Positions 1 to 5,594 of a DNA stretch of 18,176 nucleotides are shown here, in pieces. Within the stretch, counting starts at the first letter, position 1. The number at the start of each line of letters is the position of its first letter. Made by a program: the position numbers and the translations under genes. The notes beneath the pieces were generated by a model, which did not search any database, was not told the DNA's origin, and worked only from the letters and a program-made list of their open reading frames with translations. Source of the DNA: Desulfovibrio sp. (GTDB taxonomy: Bacteria; Desulfobacterota; Desulfovibrionia; Desulfovibrionales; Desulfovibrionaceae); NCBI GenBank assembly GCA_009773975.1, contig VSMX01000024.1, positions 1 through 18,176 on the forward strand. The letters run 5' to 3'.

Positions 1-29
1 GACAATGGCTCCATTTTGATGGCGGTTCT

Positions 30-315
30 TTAGTCAGATAAATTCAACTGTCCGACCTTTTCCTCCCAGATTTTTTTTGCCATCAAGAAATATTTGCATG
101 GGCGTTCTTCCGCAACACATTTTGCCTTGGTGTGTCCTTTCGTTGTTATAGTATTCAAGCCATTCATCCAGGTCGCCCTGCAGCTCATCCAGGGATTTAT
201 ATTTTTTTCGCCGAAAGGCAACCTGGTAAAATTCATGGAGAATGGTCTTGTGGAAGCGTTCGCATATCCCGTTAGTCTGGGGATGGCGAGCTGCTGTGGT
301 TCTCCGCATGGTAAC
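30..315 (-). pseudogene. IS481-type transposase, C-terminal fragment with frameshift
   Basis: This is the 3' part of a DDE/rve-fold transposase. The visible motif HPQTNGICERFHKTI, followed by a segment ending LDEWLEYYNNERTHQG, is typical of the last third of the IS481-family integrase core. It includes the final catalytic Glu in ICERFH and the conserved YN.ERTHQG segment. Similarity starts near position 309; upstream of it the frame runs into unrelated sequence holding a terminator, so the N-terminal two thirds are missing. A run of eight A on the coding strand (about 71-78) shifts the frame. Before the run the protein reads FLDGKK; the continuation that looks natural (IWEEKVGQLNLSD, stop at 30-32) is in another frame, while the uninterrupted frame gives an atypical tail ending at 34. 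I infer a dead IS remnant. The IS end probably lies just outside the window. Confidence 0.8.
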
Positions 316-325
316 CGGATAACAA

Positions 326-364
326 AGCCCCCGCCGGAAGTGCAATTCCAGTCGGGGGCTTTTT
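326..364. terminator. Strong rho-independent terminator, possibly bidirectional
   Basis: A perfect 8-bp GC-rich stem, AGCCCCCG (326-333) with CGGGGGCT (353-360), encloses a smaller GGAA/TTCC pairing. It is followed on the plus strand by TTTTT. On the minus strand it is followed by TTTGTT and lies about 25 bp after the stop of the broken gene at 390-645. That position suggests it originally ended that gene. The junction with the transposase fragment falls right beside it. Confidence 0.75.
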
Positions 365-389
365 CCAATAAACGAAACTGGAAACGCGC

Positions 390-645
390 TCACGCTTCCA
401 GCTTCTTCTGCTCCTGCGCGGGCGCGATTTTCTTTGCCGGACGGAGTTCCAAGTTAACAAGATACTGGACGGCCTCGGCCATGCGCAATTGCGGCAGCTG
501 CTTGTATGAGCCAAGCCGGAAGGCGAACTTTTTCGTCCTTTTTCCCAAGCTCCTTTGCATGAGATGCCTGAATCTGAATGACCTTTTCATTCAAGGCTGC
601 AATCTAGTCATGCGCCTCTTGCATGGCCGAAAGTTTTTCCGCCAT
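390..645 (-). pseudogene. Degraded small gene, possibly a phage antirepressor-like C-terminus
   Basis: Reading from an ATG at 645, the sequence gives MAEKLSAMQEAHD, then an in-frame TAG (604-606). It continues open as a helical, charged segment (IAALNEKVIQIQASHAKEL). A plus-one shift near KKDEK then leads into a second open stretch with the pattern SYKQLPQLRMAEAVQYL, ending at a TGA at 390. The two halves make sense only if joined, so this looks like one gene broken by a nonsense codon and a frameshift. The SYK.LP..R..EA..YL pattern resembles the C-terminal region of phage antirepressor/ORF6C-type proteins. That assignment is from memory of the pattern and is weak. The neighbours (IS and intron fragments, terminator) fit a decayed mobile region. 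Confidence 0.45.
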
Positions 646-834
646 AATTTCTGGCCACCGGAGGCGCCTAACGGGAGTTTGCGTTGGCAAGCGAAGTGAG
701 CCTTACGCAAATGGACAGCAACTCTCGAGGGAACAAAAATTCACTATGTGAAGACAACCTTTGAATCTTGCCTGGTTAAGGCAGACGGACCTCATAGCCC
801 TGAAAAGATAGCCGATATGATAAAACTTCAAAGG

Positions 835-903
835 TAACCGCCGTAGGCGATGAGCTTGTACGGTGGTGAGAGGATGAGTCGCGAGACTCCTCCTCTCTCG
901 ATT
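835..903 (+). mobile_element. Group II intron 3' end (domains V and VI), remnant
   Basis: The block has the layout of the end of bacterial group II introns. Domain V is ACCGCCGTA...TACGGTGGT (about 837-867), a helix with one G-U pair. It is followed by GAGAGG and a domain VI hairpin, GAGAGGAtGAGTC-GCGA-GACTCcTCCTCTC (868-898), and the sequence ends CTCTCGATT, close to the common CTACTCGAT 3' end. Domain V is about 3 nt shorter than the usual 34 nt, and the bulged branch-point A usual in the 3' strand of domain VI is not evident. No reverse transcriptase/maturase reading frame or domain I is visible upstream; 646-834 holds nothing I recognise. I therefore call it a decayed intron end. The domain VI hairpin also sits just beyond the stop of the protease gene at 928 and may stabilise that transcript. 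Confidence 0.55.
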
Positions 904-927
904 TATATATTATTTAAATATGTTGTA

Positions 928-2379
928 TTATTTGTTTTTCTTGTTATTTTCCAGATTCAGCGGGACGGAACGGTAATAAATGTCCCCGCGGCGTTGAATC
1001 TGGAGCATTATTGCTCCACGTTTCATACCAACTTCACGCACAATGCGGGAAAGTTCCGCAGCCGAAGAAACTGGCTGCTGATTGGCCTTGAGAATAACAT
1101 CCCCTGAACGCAAATCAGCTTCTGCCGCTGCCTTGTCAGGATCGACTTCGGTTATCAGGAGGCCATCGTTGCCGCCAATTTCCATTTCCCGGCGTTCGTC
1201 ATTGTTCAAGGGGCGAACAGTCAGGCCAAGGGCAGTATCATCGGCATGATCTTTTTGGGCTGATTTTAGTGTTGCACCCTGGGACTTGCGTTCGCCAAGC
1301 GTAACGGTGATGTTCTGTGTTTTGCCGTCACGCCAGACAGTGAGCACGGCATTGCTGCCGGGATGCTTGTCCGCAATGGATCGCAAAAGCGCTGCGGAAT
1401 CTTCTATATTCTCTCCGTCAACAGCCAGAATGACATCACCGTCCTTGATCCCGGCCTTCGCAGCTGGTTCTTTGTCCAGAACACTGCCTACAAGCGCTCC
1501 GCCTGGGTTCCGCAAGCCCAGAGCCTTGGCTGTGTTGTCATCAACATCCTGGATGGTAACGCCTATCCAGCCGCGGCTTACCTTTTTGCCATCCTTGATT
1601 TGCTCAATAATCTTGGCAGCCATATTGCTGGGTATGGCAAAGCCTATTCCCTGGCCGCTGGCAATAATGGCGGTATTGATGCCCACGACCTGGCCTGCCA
1701 TGTTCAGAAGTGGGCCTCCGGAATTACCGGGATTGATGGATGCATCCGTCTGAAGAAAATTGTCAAACGGACCAGAACGAATATTGCGTCCTTTTGCGGA
1801 AAGGATACCCGCTGTTACGCTGTGATCAAGTCCAAATGGATTGCCGATTGCAAGAAGCCATTCGCCAACCTTGAGTGTATCCGAATTGCCAAAGACCAGA
1901 AAAGGCAATGGTTCGGAAGAATCCACCTTGAGCAGCGCAAGATCCGTTTCTTCATCGGCACCAATAAGAACGGCCTTGAAATCGGTTGATTTACCATTTC
2001 TGTCCATGGTAACTTTTATCGTATCAGCGCCGGAAACAACATGATTATTGGTTACTATGTAACCATCGGCAGAGACAAAAAATCCCGAACCAAGAGATTT
2101 TTGTTTCTGCATTGGCCTGCGGTTCTGTTTCCCCCTATTGCCTGGATTCTTGCCAAACTGTTCGAAAAATTTTTCGAAGCCGGGGGGCATATTGCGGAAC
2201 ATTTCTCCAAAGAAATCATCTCCGCCATCGCCAGATGCCTTGCGTTCTGTATTGATATTGACTACAGCAGGGCCACATTTTGCCGCCAATTCCGCAAAAT
2301 CGGGCAAAACAGCGCTCCAGGCACTCTGGGAGGCCGCCATGAATAATGCTGCCAATATAACAGCCAGAAATTTTCTCAT
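928..2379 (-). CDS. htrA: Periplasmic HtrA/Do-family serine protease
   Basis: This is an envelope quality-control protease that degrades or refolds misfolded periplasmic proteins. From the ATG at 2379 it has 483 residues: a signal peptide (about 1-23, ending AWSA), then a trypsin-like domain with His113 (TNNHVVSGA), Asp146 (ETDLALLK) and Ser220 (PGNSGGPL). Two PDZ domains follow at about 270-360 and 385-475. Size and order match the DegP/DegQ/MucD group. A TTG two codons upstream is unlikely as the start, because AGGAGA lies 9 nt before the ATG and only 3 nt before the TTG. That ribosome site overlaps the TAG stop of the upstream S1 gene, which indicates co-transcription and probable translational coupling. 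DegP, DegQ and MucD cannot be told apart from this sequence alone. Confidence 0.95.
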   Translation of the reverse strand: MRKFLAVILAALFMAASQSAWSAVLPDFAELAAKCGPAVVNINTERKASGDGGDDFFGEMFRNMPPGFEKFFEQFGKNPGNRGKQNRRPMQKQKSLGSGFFVSADGYIVTNNHVVSGADTIKVTMDRNGKSTDFKAVLIGADEETDLALLKVDSSEPLPFLVFGNSDTLKVGEWLLAIGNPFGLDHSVTAGILSAKGRNIRSGPFDNFLQTDASINPGNSGGPLLNMAGQVVGINTAIIASGQGIGFAIPSNMAAKIIEQIKDGKKVSRGWIGVTIQDVDDNTAKALGLRNPGGALVGSVLDKEPAAKAGIKDGDVILAVDGENIEDSAALLRSIADKHPGSNAVLTVWRDGKTQNITVTLGERKSQGATLKSAQKDHADDTALGLTVRPLNNDERREMEIGGNDGLLITEVDPDKAAAEADLRSGDVILKANQQPVSSAAELSRIVREVGMKRGAIMLQIQRRGDIYYRSVPLNLENNKKNK

Positions 2380-2392
2380 GCGCAACTATCTC

Positions 2393-3928
2393 CTATTTTT
2401 TCTTTTGAAAAGCATCCCGCAGTGCCTGAGCCATAACACCAAGATCCTTGCCGCTGGATGCCGGCTTTACAACTGCGTGTTCCTTCCAGGAAGTGTCGTC
2501 CACAGACTGGACATCGTTATTATCCTTTGGGACAAGACTAATGCGCCTTTGCCCGCTGTCAACACTTCTGATCACAACTTTCACCTTGTCACCACTCTTT
2601 AACCCGGTATAATTACTGGATTTTTTTGTATTTTTCAGTGCGCCCTGCGGCAAAAGCCCGGTTATGCCCGGCGCAAGAGCCACAAAAAGACCGTGTGGAC
2701 CAAAACTTTCGACAGTCCCCTCAATCATCTGGTCCGGTTTGAACCGTTCACTTGCATCCTGCCAGGGATCGCCTTCGGCTTCTTTCAGGCTAAGGGAGAT
2801 TCTTTTGGCTTCTGGGTTGAGTTCCTTGATTTTTACAGCTACCTCTTCGCCAGGAGTCAAAACTTCTTCCGGATTGGTAACGCGCTTTGTCCATGACATT
2901 TCGGATATATGCACCAGACCTTCAATACCGGGAAGGACTTCAACAAAAGCGCCAAATGGGGCAAGTCGGCGAACCTTGCCTGTAACAATTGCTCCTGGCT
3001 GCAATCGGCTGCCGGCCTCTTCCCATGGGTCTCCCTGAGCCTGCTTGCGTGAAAGGGCTATGCGTATCTGCCCTTTATCATTCTGGGCTATGGAAAGCAC
3101 CTTTGCGCGCACAACATCGTCTACCGACACCAGTTCGTCAGGAGACGAAACCCTCGACCAACCAAGTTCGGAAACATGAATCATGCCTTCAATGCCTGGA
3201 GCAAGTTCCACAAAGACACCAAAAGCCGCCAGACGCGTAATGCGTCCTTCCACCGTATCGCCTACAGAAAGATTATCCAGAAGCTTTTCCAGGTTTTCCT
3301 TGCGTTCACGATCCAGAAGAGCTCGTCTTGACACAACTATGTTGCGCCCCCTGCTCTCCAGGCGCGTAATTAAAAATTCCATGCTTCTACCGATATTGGC
3401 CTCATTGTCGCCTGTTGGTGAGGGTTCCATCTGGCTACCAGGGCAAAATGCGCGTTGCCCCATAACATCAACAATGTAACCCCCTTTACAGGCTCCAGTT
3501 ACTCGCCCTTCTACAGGTATGCCGGAATCGCGGGCTTCTTCAAGCGCGGCAAGTCCGCTGCCGCTCATGGAACGTGAAAGACGAATGCCCTGGGGCGATA
3601 TGGAAACCACAAAAGCCTCCACACTATCTCCGGCTTTTGCGTTAATTTCGCCATTGGTATCCTGAAGATCCTTCAATTCCATTATGCCGTCTTCTTTCAG
3701 GCCAATGTCTATAAAAGCATAATCACCATCAATTGTAATAATGGTGCCACCAACTTTCTGGCCTGGCTGGATCTTTTGGGATTGCAGTTCGTGGGCGGCA
3801 AGCATGGTTGCAAAGTCTTCGGAATCACCTTCGTTTTTCCGAACAGAAACAGCTTCTCCTGCTGGCTCGATAATTTCGTTAATCTCCACTTCTCCGGACT
3901 GGCGACAGTTTTCGTCATTCTCGCTCAT
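2393..3928 (-). CDS. rpsA: S1-domain RNA-binding protein (ribosomal protein S1 homologue)
   Basis: The 511 residues contain five S1/OB-fold RNA-binding domains at about 55-120, 137-205, 218-292, 305-378 and 392-465. The third and fourth carry the classic GVFVEL.PGIEGMIHVSEL and GAFVEV.PGIEGLVHISEM cores. An acidic N-terminal 50 residues and a basic tail (FQKKK) flank them. E. coli S1 has six domains in 557 residues, so this is either the organism's S1 or a second S1-like paralogue. The role would be mRNA binding at the 30S subunit or a related RNA function. The start is supported by AGGAG 5 nt before the ATG. It is followed 13 nt later by the HtrA gene. A terminator-like hairpin lies 26 nt before the start codon. 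The family is certain; the exact symbol is less so. Confidence 0.88.
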   Translation of the reverse strand: MSENDENCRQSGEVEINEIIEPAGEAVSVRKNEGDSEDFATMLAAHELQSQKIQPGQKVGGTIITIDGDYAFIDIGLKEDGIMELKDLQDTNGEINAKAGDSVEAFVVSISPQGIRLSRSMSGSGLAALEEARDSGIPVEGRVTGACKGGYIVDVMGQRAFCPGSQMEPSPTGDNEANIGRSMEFLITRLESRGRNIVVSRRALLDRERKENLEKLLDNLSVGDTVEGRITRLAAFGVFVELAPGIEGMIHVSELGWSRVSSPDELVSVDDVVRAKVLSIAQNDKGQIRIALSRKQAQGDPWEEAGSRLQPGAIVTGKVRRLAPFGAFVEVLPGIEGLVHISEMSWTKRVTNPEEVLTPGEEVAVKIKELNPEAKRISLSLKEAEGDPWQDASERFKPDQMIEGTVESFGPHGLFVALAPGITGLLPQGALKNTKKSSNYTGLKSGDKVKVVIRSVDSGQRRISLVPKDNNDVQSVDDTSWKEHAVVKPASSGKDLGVMAQALRDAFQKKK

Positions 3929-3953
3929 ATCAGCTCCTGAAATAAACTGAAAA

Positions 3954-3972
3954 GCCCCGAATTATACGGGGC
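3954..3972 (-). promoter_or_regulatory. Leader hairpin upstream of the S1 gene, terminator-like
   Basis: A perfect 6-bp stem, GCCCCG/CGGGGC, has the 7-nt loop TATAATT on the minus strand and is followed by TTTT. It is preceded by six T. It sits between any upstream promoter and the S1 start codon, so it could be an attenuator or the end of a transcript coming from rpmB. The loop also reads TATAAT, a perfect minus-10 hexamer, but no good minus-35 is found 16-18 bp away. Which role applies cannot be decided from sequence. Confidence 0.45.
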
Positions 3973-3994
3973 AAAAAACTTGCCGCAGTTCGTC

Positions 3995-4127
3995 ATTTTA
4001 GAGCATTTACGCAATGAAATTACGTAAATGCTCTAACGCGACTTTGCTTGCAATGGCGCACGCGATAATATCTCGAGGCAAACTTGCTTTGCCGTTAAGA
4101 GATATTCTCATGCGTAAAATGCTATAG
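3995..4127 (-). repeat. 133-bp structured repeat, copy A
   Basis: Its reverse complement aligns with 13742-13874 over the full length, with about three quarters of positions identical by eye. Both copies begin CTATAGCATTTT and end GCTCTAA plus an A/T run. The element folds as successive hairpins. The most striking is a perfect 14-bp stem, TTAGAGCATTTACG/CGTAAATGCTCTAA (3998-4036), with an 11-nt loop. A middle stem pairs AATATCTC with GAGATATT around GGCAAA/TTTGCC. There is no open frame. It lies in the leader region of the S1-HtrA unit. It is probably a non-autonomous MITE-like or REP-like intergenic repeat; a small RNA is possible. Confidence 0.7.
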
Positions 4128-4461
4128 AACTGCGGCGATTATCAAGTAGAAACACTCACCAGTTTGATGGTGATGGCTTCCTGATCGAAAACGCATATAT
4201 CAACGGCAAAAAACAATTGAAAATTGGCAGCCTCCCGCCGATTCAAGCGACGCTTGTCGCAATCCTTCAATGGATTGCGCGCCACTAAAATGACATGCCA
4301 ATAGTTGCCCGAATTCCAATTGTGTTTTGCTTGCATTGATGCGCAATGGACGCTATTCCGCATTAAACGGAAAGATATCCCCATGAAAGTAACTACCGCA
4401 TATTTGTGATATATTAAATAGCAGTCTGGGGATAATATCATGCAAAATATGCTCTAAAAGC
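4128..4461. other. Non-coding stretch between copy A and rpmB
   Basis: I see no convincing gene here; a 99-codon minus frame (4142-4441) has no ribosome site and no recognisable motif. Visible structure includes two short adjacent hairpins, GCGAC-gctt-GTCGC and AATCC-ttcaat-GGATT (about 4249-4279). There is also TTCCG/CGGAA near 4356-4372. The end carries ATGCTCTAAAA (4449-4459), an inverted copy of the TTTTAGAGCAT that begins repeat copy A at 3996. The stretch may therefore be part of a larger composite repeat (3996-4459). Confidence 0.4.
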
Positions 4462-4671
4462 TTAATCCTTATTCCGTACCACAGGCTTGGTAACCTTGCC
4501 TGAACGCAGACAACGTGTGCATACAGTCATGGTACGAACCGTTCCATCCGCAGATTGATGGCGCACATTCTGCAAATTTGGATTAAAACGACGTTTGGTC
4601 TTTATGTTGGAATGGCTAACTAAATTTCCAACCTGCGGCTTTTTGCCACAAAAATCACATTTCTTGCTCAT
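4462..4671 (-). CDS. rpmB: 50S ribosomal protein L28
   Basis: The 69-residue protein has the L28 N-terminus MSKKCDFCGKKPQVGN, the basic SNIKTKRRFNPNLQ segment and a C-terminal CTRCLRSGKV. Cys5, Cys8, Cys51 and Cys54 form two CxxC pairs, so this is the zinc-binding (C+) form; many bacteria also have a cysteine-free paralogue used under zinc limitation. The start is supported by AAGGAG 6 nt before the ATG. It appears monocistronic, with its own candidate promoter just upstream. Confidence 0.97.
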   Translation of the reverse strand: MSKKCDFCGKKPQVGNLVSHSNIKTKRRFNPNLQNVRHQSADGTVRTMTVCTRCLRSGKVTKPVVRNKD

Positions 4672-4704
4672 TTTTGCTCCTTATTTTATCGCATTGGGCT
4701 AATA

Positions 4705-4733
4705 ACCATATCAAAAAAAACATATAAATGCAA
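4705..4733 (-). promoter_or_regulatory. Candidate sigma-70 promoter of rpmB
   Basis: On the minus strand TTGCAT (4728-4733) is separated by 17 bp from TATGGT (4705-4710). The minus-10 ends about 33 nt before the rpmB start codon. The minus-35 is a good match and the minus-10 a moderate one; the surrounding sequence is very AT-rich, so chance matches are possible. Confidence 0.35.
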
Positions 4734-4752
4734 ATTCAATATTCATTGGTTG

Positions 4753-5181
4753 CTACAGGAATGTATCCAGCAATTCAAAGCCAGTATAGCATTCGTAAAA
4801 AACCAGAACAAGCAAAATAGCATTGGCAACGCCATGAACAGCAGGCAGCCAGGTGCGCTTTTTCTTGTATTTATCCATTATGTAGCCATTGGCAAGGCCG
4901 AATATGCAGAAAGCGAAAATTACCCATGCAAGATGAGCATGGCTTCCCGTGATATGAGTTTCGCCAAAAATGGAGTGGGTCGTATAAAAACCCAGGCCGC
5001 CCAGCAGCCACAAAATCATGGCAATTGTGCCGCAATGCACATGTGATCTCCAGGGGAATATAATTTTTTTCTTCAAAACGGTCATTTCAACACGTTTCCA
5101 CCCCTGCCACATGGCATAGATACCCAAAAGCACTGCAAATCCTTGAATAATTGGATGTAGCACCAGAAGAAAGGTTTCCAT
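4753..5181 (-). CDS. Small four-helix membrane protein, DUF4079/cytochrome b561-like
   Basis: The 142 residues contain four hydrophobic helices at about 5-25, 51-68, 81-101 and 112-131. Histidines lie at or near helix ends (His9, His47, His49, His69, His81, His83, His116), including the motifs RSHVHCG and SHAHLAW. This layout recalls DUF4079 proteins and the heme-b membrane fold of cytochrome b561, in which paired histidines on different helices hold heme. Heme binding is an inference. The start is supported by AGGAATAA just before the ATG. It is transcribed alone from the gap to its right, where a 15-bp palindrome lies 56 bp upstream. No redox gene is adjacent to suggest a partner. Confidence 0.7.
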   Translation of the reverse strand: METFLLVLHPIIQGFAVLLGIYAMWQGWKRVEMTVLKKKIIFPWRSHVHCGTIAMILWLLGGLGFYTTHSIFGETHITGSHAHLAWVIFAFCIFGLANGYIMDKYKKKRTWLPAVHGVANAILLVLVFYECYTGFELLDTFL

Positions 5182-5236
5182 TTATTCCTGCCTTGACATG
5201 AATCATGATGAAAAATATTTAACGTCCAAACAAAAA

Positions 5237-5251
5237 CAGGAATTATTCCTG
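5237..5251. promoter_or_regulatory. 15-bp perfect palindrome, possible operator
   Basis: CAGGAAT-t-ATTCCTG is a perfect palindrome 56 bp upstream of the membrane-protein gene at 5181 and just upstream of its candidate minus-35. The position suits a regulator site, but no matching regulator is in the window. Confidence 0.35.
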
Positions 5252-5325
5252 ATTTGCCGCGTTAAGGACATTGCCAAAATCTTGCTGCATGCGCAAGCAT
5301 TTCTATGGACGAGGCATCTAGTCGG

Positions 5326-5396
5326 ATAACTATCAGAATTTATTACCTAAAGTTTTTGGTGTAAAATTTTTTACTTCGATAAATTCAGACAGTTAT
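5326..5396. repeat. Imperfect 18-bp inverted repeat upstream of deacetylase
   Basis: ATAACTATCAGAATTTAT (5326-5343) pairs with ATAAATTCAGACAGTTAT (5379-5396), 16 of 18 positions matching, around a 35-nt AT-rich spacer. It could form a long hairpin, be a paired binding site, or be the relic of a small element. There is no T tract that would make it a plain terminator. Confidence 0.45.
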
Positions 5397-5521
5397 AGCC
5401 ATGATGCGTCACCCTTGCAAACATTCCACAGTGTTTCTATTTTTGTTTAGTGCAATACCAATAGCCAGGCAAATTGCACTTGCAAATTCACAATTCCCAA
5501 TGGATGGTATCTGTTTTAAAT

Positions 5522-5549
5522 TTGCAAAATTGTGTATGCACATTAAAAT
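5522..5549 (+). promoter_or_regulatory. Candidate sigma-70 promoter of the deacetylase gene
   Basis: TTGCAA (5522-5527), 16 bp and TAAAAT (5544-5549) give a good match in both boxes. Transcription would start near 5557, about 38 nt before the proposed start codon. Confidence 0.45.
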
Positions 5550-5594
5550 TAGAATTGTTGAGCATTTCAGGCAAATATTTACTTTTCTTTATTC

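Larger units (their letters stand above)
5182..5594. other. Non-coding gap between divergent genes
   Basis: There is no credible gene in this AT-rich gap. From left to right it holds a possible minus promoter for the membrane protein (TTGGAC, 17 bp, ATGATT), a perfect palindrome, an imperfect 18-bp inverted repeat and a plus-strand promoter candidate for the deacetylase. The last three are listed separately. No plus frame of more than 65 codons is present, and those seen lack ribosome sites. Confidence 0.5.

Noticed and set aside
94..699. 201-codon plus-strand frame across the mobile-element scrap region
   Set aside because: It runs antisense through the transposase fragment, the terminator and the broken phage-like gene, and its translation shows no family pattern.
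1363..1989. 208-codon plus-strand frame inside htrA
   Set aside because: It is antisense to the protease and PDZ coding region, so it is a shadow of a clearly real gene.
3961..3966. TATAAT on the minus strand as the S1 promoter
   Set aside because: No acceptable minus-35 lies 15-18 bp upstream, and the hexamer is the loop of a hairpin. It is kept only as a note on the leader hairpin.
4142..4441. 99-codon minus-strand frame between repeat copy A and rpmB
   Set aside because: It has no ribosome site and no recognisable motif, its composition is unlike the neighbours, and it overlaps hairpins and repeat ends.
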